NCBI GenBank assembly: GCA_017302875.1
Contig: JAFLCA010000009.1
Span: forward strand, 1 to 41,163
Origin: Deltaproteobacteria bacterium
GTDB lineage: Bacteria > Bdellovibrionota_C > UBA2361 > JAFLCA01
DNA: 41,163 bases
Direction: 5' to 3'
Shown here: piece after piece, positions 33,655 to 41,163 of the stretch
Layout: each line of letters begins with the position of its first letter
How positions within the stretch are numbered: position 1 is the first letter of the stretch
The notes under the pieces: model-generated
The model's database searches: none
What the model was told of the DNA's origin: nothing
Seen by the model: the letters and a program-made list of their open reading frames with translations, nothing else
Position numbers and translations under genes: made by a program

Positions 33655-34377
33655 TTAGAGAGGACGCTCGCCCATCCGGATCGTCAGAGTGACAGAGCCT
33701 TCTTTGCCGACGGTGGGTCCATGACGAGATCCTGGCCCGGAAACCAAGAGGTCTCCGGCATTCAAGACCCATCCGCCCCTCTCGTGGACGCTCCCTGCGT
33801 ACACGTACATCAATTCGCCGCCCGACCAGTGCGTATGCGGCTCGACTTGCCCGGTTCCGCTGTCCCGAGATTCAAGCGAAACGCCCAGATCTTCCGCGCC
33901 AGTTCGAACGTCCGCATCAGTGGTTCGTCCAAGCAACGCCAGAATCCCCGGTTTGGGGTCGCAGCTCATCTCCATCGCGTCGGGGACCGAGATGCGCAAC
34001 CTGGACTGGGGGTTAAAGACACCCTCTTCTCCCATCGAGACAAGAAGCGCCTCAGCGCCTTTGTACAATGTCGGCAGCTCACTGCCGGGGCGAACGAGGA
34101 TGAAGTGCGGCGCCTCCACATACTCGAGATTCACGAGTGCGGCGCCGCGCAGCAGAAAGATTGCTGCGTATCCGTTCGGCGCACGAGCGAAGGGCTCCTT
34201 GGGCAACTCGCCATCCTGCACTGCCAGGACGCGAGTGGCGAGGATCCCCCCGGACGCGTCGATGCGAGCGAAGACGAACTGCGTGCCGCTAGCCTGCGAG
34301 GCAAGATCTCTCTTTCCTCGAGGCGTCACCTCCAGATGCAAATCGCCGACTGCTAATGGAACTGTAGCCGACTCCAT
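33655..34377 (-). CDS. Cupin-domain protein, possibly acquired
   Basis: The 240-residue product is built from two beta-barrel halves. The C-terminal one has a clear cupin motif, PHTHWSGGELMYVYAGSVHERGG (about 180-202) followed by GDLLVSGPGSRHGP, so His, His and His ligands for a metal are present. The N-terminal half has no His cluster and may be a degenerate cupin, as in ChrR-like anti-sigma proteins. ATG 34377 has GGAGG 9 bases upstream. Three sampled 60-base lines are 60-65% G+C, against 48-50% in genes on either side, and a repeat element adjoins it, so recent transfer is likely. The reaction is unknown. No sigma factor is adjacent. Confidence 0.7.
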   Translation of the reverse strand: MESATVPLAVGDLHLEVTPRGKRDLASQASGTQFVFARIDASGGILATRVLAVQDGELPKEPFARAPNGYAAIFLLRGAALVNLEYVEAPHFILVRPGSELPTLYKGAEALLVSMGEEGVFNPQSRLRISVPDAMEMSCDPKPGILALLGRTTDADVRTGAEDLGVSLESRDSGTGQVEPHTHWSGGELMYVYAGSVHERGGWVLNAGDLLVSGPGSRHGPTVGKEGSVTLTIRMGERPL

Positions 34378-34961
34378 ATATAAGAACCTCCTTCCAAGCG
34401 ATACTGCGGTGTGAAGAACCGAGCTGACGCCCGAAAAACCTATCCTTCTGACCGCGGGACCGCTTCTCTCAACTTAAGTTCAGAGAAACGGATGCGGACA
34501 CAAAGATTCTACTCAAGCTATAGGCGGGAAAAGAGCACGACTACTGCCCAAAGGGAGATAGCGGAAACGGACATTTTACCGAAGTCGATTCCGAAAGGCG
34601 AGATCGTCAAACGATTTAATTTTGCAGCTAAATATCGCTAGTTCGATCGTAACGAATAGCATCCGACCTTAAAGCTGTGGCGGATCCTTATCGGGAGATC
34701 CGTCCGTAGCCGGACGAGACTCGCTCCCTTTAGGGAGCGGTTGCTTCCCATCTTCGCTAAAGCTTCGACGGGGAAAGGCGGGCATGAGCCCTCGCAATGA
34801 GAGAGGCGAGAACCCGGACAAAGCTAACACCTCCCTACTCCGACCCTGTCATTGCGAGCGGAATATCTGCACATTCATCGGCCCTGCCATAAGTACAGCG
34901 TGGCAATCCCCCGATAAGGATCCACTGGTAATACTTGCTCCACTGAAATTCGTTACGATCT
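34378..34961. other. Long non-coding stretch holding a repeat element
   Basis: These 584 bases have no supported gene. Bases 34411-34641 can be read as 76 residues from a GTG, but the start lacks a ribosome binding site and the product is unlike a protein. The right half is the inverted-repeat element described separately. Confidence 0.6.
34682..34923. mobile_element. MITE-like element with 18-bp inverted ends
   Basis: GGATCCTTATCGGG at 34682-34695 recurs inverted at 34910-34923, a 14-bp perfect match extending to 17 of 18 bases. Inside are CGTCCG-TAGC-CGGACG (34701-34716), CGCTCCCT-TT-AGGGAGCG (34722-34739) and an inverted pair of CTCGCAATGA (34791-34800 and 34849-34858). The 242-bp length and lack of coding fit a non-autonomous or palindromic repeat. 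No target duplication was seen at the edges. The CTCGCAATGA core resembles a common intergenic repeat in several bacterial groups. Confidence 0.6.
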
Positions 34962-35642
34962 TTAGTCCCCACTCGACCCCGTCTGAGCAAAATACGGTCC
35001 AATTATCGCGTAGAAAAGCTCCGCCATCCGCTTGTGACCCTGATCGTTTGGATGGAACCCGTCCTCATCGCTTACGTAACGATCGTCAGGTGCTTCACTG
35101 GAGAGCCGGGCCACCGGGATACCATACTTATTAGCCACTGCATTAATCGCCGCATTGTAAGCCGCGACATTTTGCGGCGTAACGTCAGAGTCAGGATCGT
35201 CTATGAAGCGCGGTAGCCTTGTTAAGTCCGGCAGATCCGCGATCACAATAAAGGCGTTAGTACCCTGAAGATCAGCAATCAATCCGTCCAGCTTCTCTTG
35301 AAAATCTGAAGCCGAAGTTCCATCCACCAAATCGTTCCCGCCGGTAAAGAGCGTTATAAGATCAGGATTGGCTCGTGTTGCCAGAGGTTTTTCGACATCG
35401 ACAATTCCGCCGATTTCGATTCCCGGTACGCCTAGGTTATCAAGGTTCGTGGGATAGCCGTCGTTCTCGAGCATATCCCTAATTCGATACACGTAGCCGT
35501 TCGTAAGAGGTGTCGCTCCAACTCCAGTCGCATCACTGGCGCCGAGGGCAACATAGGTAACATCGCTGTTTGAGCTGCTATTGCATCCACAAAAAGAGAG
35601 CGTAGCAAGCAGTAATAACGAAAGACGGGAAAACAACCACAT
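34962..35642 (-). CDS. SGNH/GDSL-type hydrolase lipoprotein
   Basis: The 226-residue product has a signal peptide that ends in SFCGC, a possible lipobox, so it is probably a lipoprotein. The hydrolase blocks are all visible: block I ALGASDATG with the nucleophile Ser (GAS instead of GDS), block III GGNDL with the oxyanion Asn and block V DGFHPNDQGH with the catalytic Asp-His. This is the pattern of SGNH esterases and lipases, whose substrates range from acyl chains to sugar acetyl groups. ATG 35642 has GAGAGG upstream. It stands alone, between the repeat element and valS. The substrate is unknown. Confidence 0.9.
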   Translation of the reverse strand: MWLFSRLSLLLLATLSFCGCNSSSNSDVTYVALGASDATGVGATPLTNGYVYRIRDMLENDGYPTNLDNLGVPGIEIGGIVDVEKPLATRANPDLITLFTGGNDLVDGTSASDFQEKLDGLIADLQGTNAFIVIADLPDLTRLPRFIDDPDSDVTPQNVAAYNAAINAVANKYGIPVARLSSEAPDDRYVSDEDGFHPNDQGHKRMAELFYAIIGPYFAQTGSSGD

Positions 35643-35763
35643 ACAAGCCTCTCAAATATAGAAGTCGAGAGAGACTAAACTGCGTACGGATTCCTACGGA
35701 ATGACGTGCATCATGCGTTTCACCCCATAGAGGGGTCAAAACCAAAATTCAAAAGCGCAAAGC

Positions 35764-38445
35764 TTACTGCAATGCCTTACGGAACTCGTCCAACTTCGCG
35801 ATTGATTCTTTGATTTCGCGAGCCTTCTCCTGCGTTTCCGCCACAAGTGCGGCTGGAGCATTTGCGACAAAGGCTGAATTTGAGAGTTCCTTCTCGATGC
35901 CCACTAGGATCTTGGCAAGTTTTTCGACGCGCGCCGAGAGTTTAGAATGAATATCACGAGCATCGATCTCTGCTGGCAAGCGCACATACCCGATTCCACC
36001 GTTAAATCCCAGCGGAACGTAGCCAGCCGTAGCATCCCCTTCTTTATGCTCAACGATATTCTTTAGAAATCCAATTGAGCTGGCGACGGCTTTCACTGCC
36101 TCGAAGCGCTCTCTTGCCTGCGCGTTAAGAAACAATAAGCGCGTATCAAGTTCCAACTTTGGAGACATGTTCAAATGATGTCGAACGTCTCGCACACCTC
36201 GCACGAGCGAGGTCATCAGCTCAACTTGCGCTTCAGCATCAAGATCGCGCTTGAAGTTCTCAGCTTTTGGCCATGCAGAAGCTGCAATCACCTGCTCGTC
36301 TTTGGCTGCGATTCCTTCCGTCTTCAGTGCCCGCAAAGTCTGCCAGAGCTCTTCAGTTACGAATGGCATGTATGGATGCATCAACTTGAGCAGCGTTTGT
36401 TGGCAGGTCAATGCCGTATGTAAAGCGCTCTGCTTTGCTTCCCCACTTCCGCGCAAGCGCGGCTTGATAATTTCAAGATACCAGTCGCAGTACTCATCCC
36501 AGAAGAATCTGGTTACGGCTTTGCAAGCATGCACCAATTCATTCTGAGAAAGTTTCTCATCGTGAATTCGAATCGTTTCAGACAAGCGCGACAGGATCCA
36601 GCGATCCTCGAGCGCAGCAGCTCCAGACCCGGCGGCAATCGGAGCATCATCGATATGATTCAAGAGTAACTTGGTCGCATTCCAAAGCTTGGTAACAAGG
36701 CCTTGCCCGCTCTTGAAAAGCTCTTCGTTCAACCGCGTATCCTGACGTCCCATCGGATAATTCAGCGCAATCGCAACACGTACGCCGTCCGTGCTGTACT
36801 TCTCGAAAAGCTCTAGCGGATCCGGGGAATTCCCCAAAGACTTCGACAGCTTTCGCCCTTGCGAGTCCCGCACAAGTCCATGCAACACAAGACTCTTGAA
36901 CGGAATCTTCCCCGTTAGCTCAAGCGCCGACATGATCATACGAGCATCCCAGAAGAACAGAATGTCGCGTCCAGACATCAGCCAATTGTTCGGGAACCAG
37001 TACTCGAGATCCTTGGTCTTATTCGGCCATCCAAGCGTGGCGTACGGCCACAACTGCGAGGAGAACCACGTATCCAAAACATCATCGTCCTGACGTAGGG
37101 ACGTGCCTGCACACTTCTCGCATTTCTGCGGCGTTTCGACACTCGCCATGACGTGCTGACAAGAACCGCAGTAATACACAGGGATACGATGCCCCCACCA
37201 TAGCTGACGGGAGATACACCAGTCCTGAATGCTGTCCATCCAATGGAAATAGTCGTGCTTCTCAGACTCAGGGAAAATCGAGAGCTCGCCGTCGGTAACG
37301 ACACGCTTTGCTTTCTCAGCAAGCGGCTTCATCTTCACGAACCACTGGTCGGAGATTTTGGGTTCAAGGACGCTATTGCAGCGATAGCATTCCGTGACGG
37401 CGTGGCTGTACTTTTCGGTCTTCTCCAATGCGCCGAGCGCTTCAAGATCTTCGACCACCTTCTTACGGGCTTGGAAACGATCTAACCCAGCATAAGGCTT
37501 TCCCGCTGCTTCGGTCATCTTGCCATCGTCCCCGATGACAACTTCAATTGGCAGATTATGCGTGAGCCCAACTTTATAATCGTTGGGATCGTGGGCAGGA
37601 GTAACCTTCACCACGCCAGTTCCGAACTTGGGGTCAACAAAGGCGTCGGCAACAACTGGAATCGGACGGTTCTTAATCGGAAGTAGCACTTTCTTTCCGA
37701 TCAAGCTCTTATAGCGCTCGTCGTCCGGGTGAACGGCGACAGCTGTGTCCCCGAGCATCGTCTCCGGGCGCGTCGTCGCGACAATCATCATCTCTTCGGT
37801 CGGCTTGCCACTCGCGTCGAGAACAGGATAGCGCAGATGCCACAAATGCCCCGACTTATTCGAATGCTCGACCTCATCATCAGAAAGAGCGGTTCCGCAT
37901 ACCGTACACCAACTAACCATGCGCTTACCGCGATAGATGAGCCCCTTATTGAAGAGCTGAACGAAGGCATGCAGCACCGCTTTAAAGAATCCCTCGTCCA
38001 TAGTGAAACGCTCGCGGCGCCAATCACAAGAACAACCGAGACGCTTTAACTGCTCGATGATGATCGAGCCGTGCTTTTCTTTGAATTTCCAAACATGCTT
38101 TAGGAACTCCTCGCGGCCGATGTCTTGCATCTTGATGCCTTCTTTGAGGAGCTGCTTTTTGACGACGTTCTGGGTCGCGATTCCGGCATGATCGGTACCC
38201 GGAATCCACACCGCGCTATACCCGCGCATGCGATGCCAGCGAGTCATCACATCCTGCGGCACGTTATCCAACACGTGGCCCATGTGCAAAATCCCGGTCA
38301 CGTTGGGCGGAGGGATGACAACGCAGAAAGCCTTCTTGGACGGATCGACCTCAGCCTGGAAGATGCCCAGATCTTCCCACATCTTATAAATGGCTTTTTC
38401 GGACTCTTGATGATTGAAGTGCTTCGACGTTGCCTCGGCTGACAT
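35764..38445 (-). CDS. valS: Valyl-tRNA synthetase
   Basis: The 893-residue class I synthetase charges tRNA-Val with valine. The HIGH signature is HMGH at 54-57 (after PPPNVTGIL), the editing domain contains TTRPETMLGDTAVAV (about 224-238) and the KMSKS equivalent is KLSKS at 532-536. Two zinc-type Cys sets are visible, CTVCGTA near 180 and CGSC with CEKCAG near 426-446. The anticodon-binding domain follows, and the C-terminal coiled coil typical of bacterial ValRS ends the protein (REIKESIAKLDEF). The length is normal and nothing is missing. It is transcribed alone, and only short hairpins lie beyond its stop. Confidence 0.98.
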   Translation of the reverse strand: MSAEATSKHFNHQESEKAIYKMWEDLGIFQAEVDPSKKAFCVVIPPPNVTGILHMGHVLDNVPQDVMTRWHRMRGYSAVWIPGTDHAGIATQNVVKKQLLKEGIKMQDIGREEFLKHVWKFKEKHGSIIIEQLKRLGCSCDWRRERFTMDEGFFKAVLHAFVQLFNKGLIYRGKRMVSWCTVCGTALSDDEVEHSNKSGHLWHLRYPVLDASGKPTEEMMIVATTRPETMLGDTAVAVHPDDERYKSLIGKKVLLPIKNRPIPVVADAFVDPKFGTGVVKVTPAHDPNDYKVGLTHNLPIEVVIGDDGKMTEAAGKPYAGLDRFQARKKVVEDLEALGALEKTEKYSHAVTECYRCNSVLEPKISDQWFVKMKPLAEKAKRVVTDGELSIFPESEKHDYFHWMDSIQDWCISRQLWWGHRIPVYYCGSCQHVMASVETPQKCEKCAGTSLRQDDDVLDTWFSSQLWPYATLGWPNKTKDLEYWFPNNWLMSGRDILFFWDARMIMSALELTGKIPFKSLVLHGLVRDSQGRKLSKSLGNSPDPLELFEKYSTDGVRVAIALNYPMGRQDTRLNEELFKSGQGLVTKLWNATKLLLNHIDDAPIAAGSGAAALEDRWILSRLSETIRIHDEKLSQNELVHACKAVTRFFWDEYCDWYLEIIKPRLRGSGEAKQSALHTALTCQQTLLKLMHPYMPFVTEELWQTLRALKTEGIAAKDEQVIAASAWPKAENFKRDLDAEAQVELMTSLVRGVRDVRHHLNMSPKLELDTRLLFLNAQARERFEAVKAVASSIGFLKNIVEHKEGDATAGYVPLGFNGGIGYVRLPAEIDARDIHSKLSARVEKLAKILVGIEKELSNSAFVANAPAALVAETQEKAREIKESIAKLDEFRKALQ

Positions 38446-38604
38446 GCGCTTTCCTTAATTCACCTAACGAATTTGAGAAATAGGAGTTAGAACGGGAGAT
38501 TAACATCGTTTTTCGGGAAAGTCACCGCATCGAACAGAGCACCCCCTTGCCAGCCTGAATAGCGGAAAAAGCCAGAAAACTAGAGATAGCGCGGCAACTT
38601 AATA

Positions 38605-39009
38605 TTAGAGCGTACGGCCGATAGCATGCTCAAGCTTCTTGAGCACCAGCTCCTCGGTAAAGGGCTTAACGATATAGTCACTGGCACCTTCAGCGATGAT
38701 TTCTACCACCGTCTTCGCTTCGTGCTCCTGGGTCAACATGATGATGGGTAGCTCTTTTTCTTTGAGCCGAATGGCTTTGAGAACCTCCAGCCCCGATCCA
38801 TCTCGAAGATAAAAATCGAGAAACACGAGATCGAAGGGAAATTTATCTAACAAAGGGATTCTGTCGAGAGCTCCCTTAACACTATCGACAGAGGTTACGT
38901 TTCGAAATCCAAATTGAGCGAGCAAATTCGACATCATGGTGAGAATCATTTGAGAGTCGTCGACGAGGAGGACTCTCAATTCAGCCGTGGGGAGATATGA
39001 CTTTGGCAT
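38605..39009 (-). CDS. Single-domain response regulator (CheY-like)
   Basis: The 134-residue protein is one receiver domain: acidic pair D17/D18 in LLVDDSQ, phospho-acceptor D65 in LVFLDFYLRDG, Thr in IIMLTQE and K115 in YIVKPF. A ten-residue N-terminal extension precedes it. There is no output domain, so it must act through protein contact. It diverges from a membrane sensor gene 222 bases away, which could be its kinase, but that gene is broken in this window so the pairing cannot be checked. The gene is separated from valS by 159 bases without a gene. Confidence 0.92.
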   Translation of the reverse strand: MPKSYLPTAELRVLLVDDSQMILTMMSNLLAQFGFRNVTSVDSVKGALDRIPLLDKFPFDLVFLDFYLRDGSGLEVLKAIRLKEKELPIIMLTQEHEAKTVVEIIAEGASDYIVKPFTEELVLKKLEHAIGRTL

Positions 39010-39231
39010 GCCTAGCTCTCATCAACAAAAACGCGATCTTCCTCTGCGGTTCTGTAAATAAAATACCATCTAGAACACAAAATGTACTGAGCCATTATCG
39101 AGGTGTCGCAAAAAGTTACACCACGAAAAAGTGACGCGAGAAAAACAGCTCGCCTGTTACTATGTACCTATTCTATTGATGAAAAGTGCGTCCTTCCGTT
39201 GCCCCCGCTGCTCTTACTCTTCTGGAATTAA

Positions 39232-40335
39232 CATGAAGCACACCTCAGAATGCGCAAATCTACCAATCGAAACTCTGACCTCACGGGTAGCTGCCGTTAT
39301 AGTCATGGTACTTGCTGCTATCGTGCTCCTCGGCTGGCAGATCGGAAATGAGAGCATGAAGCGACTAGTTCCCACGTATGTCGCGATGAACCCGCTAACA
39401 GCCTGCTGCTTCCTTGCCGCAGGCGCCTCCCTCTATTCGCTAACGGTAACCTCACGCAAAGAGATTCTTGCGGTGGCACAATTTCTTGCCGCCCTAGTGA
39501 TCGCAACAGGAATTGCGAGATTACTGAGTTACTCCAGCACTCTCGACTTCGGCTTGGACCGGCTACTATTTCATGACGCACTCACGAGTTCCATCGATAG
39601 TGTGCCGAATCGAATGGCGCCGCACACCGCGGCTTGCTTTGCGTTAGTGGGGATCTCTCTTGTTTCGCTCAGCGCCTCTTCGCTCAAAGCATCCTGGTAC
39701 TCACACGCCCCGGCACTAGGCGCGGCTTTACTCGCGCTCCTCGCAATAATGGGATATGCCTTTCGAGTTCCGCAGCTCTACAGTATCGCGGCGCTGATTC
39801 CAATTGCTCTAAATACGGCCTTGGGATTCCTGCTTCTAGCTCTAGGAATAGTTACCGCTCGACCGAGCGGAGGTCTTCTCGATCTGAACAGCCGACTCTT
39901 ATCGCGCCTTTACTTTGGATACTTCCTTCTGATCTTCCTGATGACTTCGATCATGGGCGTACTGATCGATTCTAGAATTCAACAAAGCTATCTCTCTCAA
40001 GTCGAGCGACGATTGCAACACATCAGCCAGGCGACATCGCTAGCTCTGTCAGCAATTCCACGCAGCGCGTGGAATCAAAACGATCTTAAAGAACTCAGTT
40101 CAAGTTTTGCCGAACCTGACCTCCAGTTAGCAGTGCTCGATACCGCCGGGCAGCCGCTCCTGGACGCGCGCCTGTCAGACACCGAGTTACCTGCTTTGAA
40201 TCAAGAAATTTCCCCAATGCCACAACCGGAAAAGTTGTATCGCAAGGCAGGCCTGAGGCAAGCATCATTCTTCGTCAACGCCCCGACACTCTGGGACTCT
40301 CAAGTAGTCGGATACCTGCGGGCCGGATTTCCGGT
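39232..40335 (+). CDS. N-terminal part of a multi-helix membrane sensor (truncated at a junction)
   Basis: From ATG 39232 the frame reads about 368 residues before the join near 40335. Six or seven hydrophobic helices (for example VAAVIVMVLAAIVLLGW, LTACCFLAAGASLYSL and FGYFLLIFLMTSIMGVLI) are followed by an extracytoplasmic segment (IDSRIQQSYLSQVERRLQHIS to VVGYLRAGF) that looks like a Cache-type sensor. A second membrane helix and HAMP, kinase or PAS domains would normally follow, but they are missing. The start is uncertain: ATG 39179 and GTG 39131 are alternatives, and GGAA before 39232 is weak support. It diverges from the CheY-like gene, which suggests a histidine kinase or similar sensor. 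Beyond the join the frame continues for 146 codons that look meaningless. Confidence 0.7.
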
Positions 40336-40345
40336 CGAGAAAGTT
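40320..40345. other. Chimeric junction between two unrelated genes
   Basis: Upstream of about 40335 the plus strand codes for a membrane sensor, downstream of it the minus strand codes for a PQQ-propeller protein. Each stops making sense on crossing this point: the propeller protein reads FNFLDR and then loses its expected EF-hand continuation. Three sampled lines after the join are 58-63% G+C, and two before it are 47% and 52%. Confidence 0.7.
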
Positions 40346-41163
40346 GAACGCATCGCGCGCACGGCTGACTGGAAATTCGTCGACGACCAGTTTGCCATCA
40401 CGATTCCGATCGTAACGTTCCATGAATGCCTTGGGATCGGACAATTCTCGCTCTGTGACGCCGGACTCTTCACCAAACACGGACTCCACCCGGGCACGGC
40501 CGGCGACGTGTGCCGTCGTCCAACCACCGAAATACACAATGCCATCGCCAGCGACTGGGGACGGGCACACAAAGAGCGGCAGCCCTTTGACCGACCAGAC
40601 CGGGCTTCCGGTTTCAGCGGCATAGGCTTCCAATCGCCCGGTCCCACCGGCCAGGATTACTTTGGTGCCGTGGTCCATCCATACGTAGGGCGTGCAAAAG
40701 CTCACAATGACGTTCGCACGCGGCACCTTCCAGCGCGACTCACCAGTCGCCGCATCGAGACAGACAAGACCTGAATCCGGACCGCCGTCCCTGTTCAGGT
40801 ACAGGTTGCCGTCATCCAGCACCGGGGAGGCGCCGTAGCTGTATTCGTTCCCGGTCGATTGAAACTTCTTCTCCCAACGCACCCTGCCCTCGAGGTCAGT
40901 TACCACCACGCCGTAGTCATCAAAGAGAAAAACGACGTTCCTGCCGTCGGTGGCCGGGGTGGAATTGGCCGGATCACCTGCGACATGTTGGTACTTGGGG
41001 ATGGACTCGATTTGGCGCTGCTGTTCCCAGATCACGGTCCCATCGGCGCGATTCAGACAGAATAGTTTCAGGGTGGTACCGATGTGGCCCGTCAGGAAAA
41101 TCCGATCTCCCCAGATGCACGGGGAGGAATTACCTGCCGGCAAGGCTGTTTTCCAGCGGACGT
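40336..41163 (-). CDS. PQQ-like beta-propeller protein with EF-hand (internal part; start outside, end lost at the join)
   Basis: The minus strand is open from the window edge to the junction, about 276 residues. Repeated propeller strands of the PQQ/BamB type are seen: SSPCIWGDRIFLTG, LFCLNRADGTVIWEQ, DLEGRVRWEKKF, CLDAATGESRWKV and AYAAETGSPVWSV. After them comes an EF-hand calcium loop DRNRDGKLVVDE and the start of a second one (FNFLDR). The layout is common in secreted propeller proteins of Verrucomicrobia, Planctomycetes and Acidobacteria. The start is beyond the right edge and the true C-terminus is missing. It is probably foreign to the rest of the window. Confidence 0.75.

Noticed and set aside
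33721..34356. 211-residue plus-strand frame opposite the cupin gene
   Set aside because: Long antisense frames are expected in G+C-rich genes; the cupin has a strong ribosome binding site and motif.
34411..34641. 76-residue frame from GTG in the long spacer
   Set aside because: No ribosome binding site, no fold, and composition unlike a protein.
35645..35760. Short hairpins between valS and the SGNH gene
   Set aside because: Stems of 5 bp without T runs are expected by chance.
40336..40774. Continuation of the sensor frame beyond the junction
   Set aside because: The translated 146 residues are the antisense of the propeller gene and contain no expected membrane helix, HAMP or kinase domain.
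1..41163. CRISPR array, tRNA or rRNA genes, prophage or integrase
   Set aside because: I looked for regular direct repeats, cloverleaf-like segments and phage or integrase motifs and saw none; a tRNA scan would be needed to be sure.

Overview
This 41 kb window comes from a Gram-negative bacterium. The signs are lipoprotein and secretion signals, a type IV pilin and PilB/GspE ATPase, a YceI periplasmic protein and a SufBCD system. Sampled lines are about 47-52% G+C. I cannot fix the lineage. The mix of genes (epimerase-type threonine dehydrogenase with kbl, bTHX, Thr/Pro-linked beta-helix proteins, many lone signalling proteins) would suit a deltaproteobacterial or Bdellovibrionota-like organism, but that is a weak inference. 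No rRNA, tRNA, CRISPR array or transposase gene was seen.

Layout. 1-3.5 kb: tail of an unknown gene, a Fur/Zur-type regulator with a MerC-like membrane protein, then the threonine-to-glycine pair tdh-kbl. 3.7-10 kb: a PilB/GspE-like ATPase, a receiver protein and an unusual membrane protein whose N-terminal half looks like a degenerate ABC ATPase, then a secreted beta-helix protein and a small Cys-rich secreted protein. 10-17 kb: a hybrid histidine kinase, nadD, a secreted Gly/Asn-rich protein, a possible PD-(D/E)XK-fold protein, and a tandem pair of RlmI-type methyltransferases. 16.9-20 kb: HxlR regulator divergent from a pirin, then purE-purK with a clear promoter. 20-23 kb: a lone pilin-like protein, an FG-GAP-like secreted protein and a family 2 glycosyltransferase.

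23-29.3 kb is an iron-sulfur and sulfur-transfer block. sufBCD runs leftward from a near-consensus promoter whose start site overlaps an inverted repeat. A divergent Rrf2 regulator with three cysteines faces it, followed by an overlapping pair of rhodanese-type sulfurtransferase and SufE. No cysteine desulfurase is present. Next comes the very small ribosomal protein gene thx. 29.5-33.5 kb holds yceI, lon and a TetR regulator; lon and tetR diverge from a spacer with a 22-bp perfect palindrome. 33.6-35 kb is a probable acquired segment: a G+C-rich cupin gene with a structured 3' end, beside a 242-bp element with inverted terminal repeats. 35-39 kb has an SGNH-hydrolase lipoprotein, valS and a receiver protein.

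At about 40.33 kb a membrane sensor gene running rightward breaks off and is replaced by the end of an unrelated, more G+C-rich PQQ-propeller gene read from the other strand. This looks like a chimeric join or a rearrangement, so the last 830 bases should not be trusted as part of the same genome. The most interesting candidates for something new are the PilB, receiver and pseudo-ABC cluster, the sulfurtransferase-SufE unit, and the inverted-repeat element.
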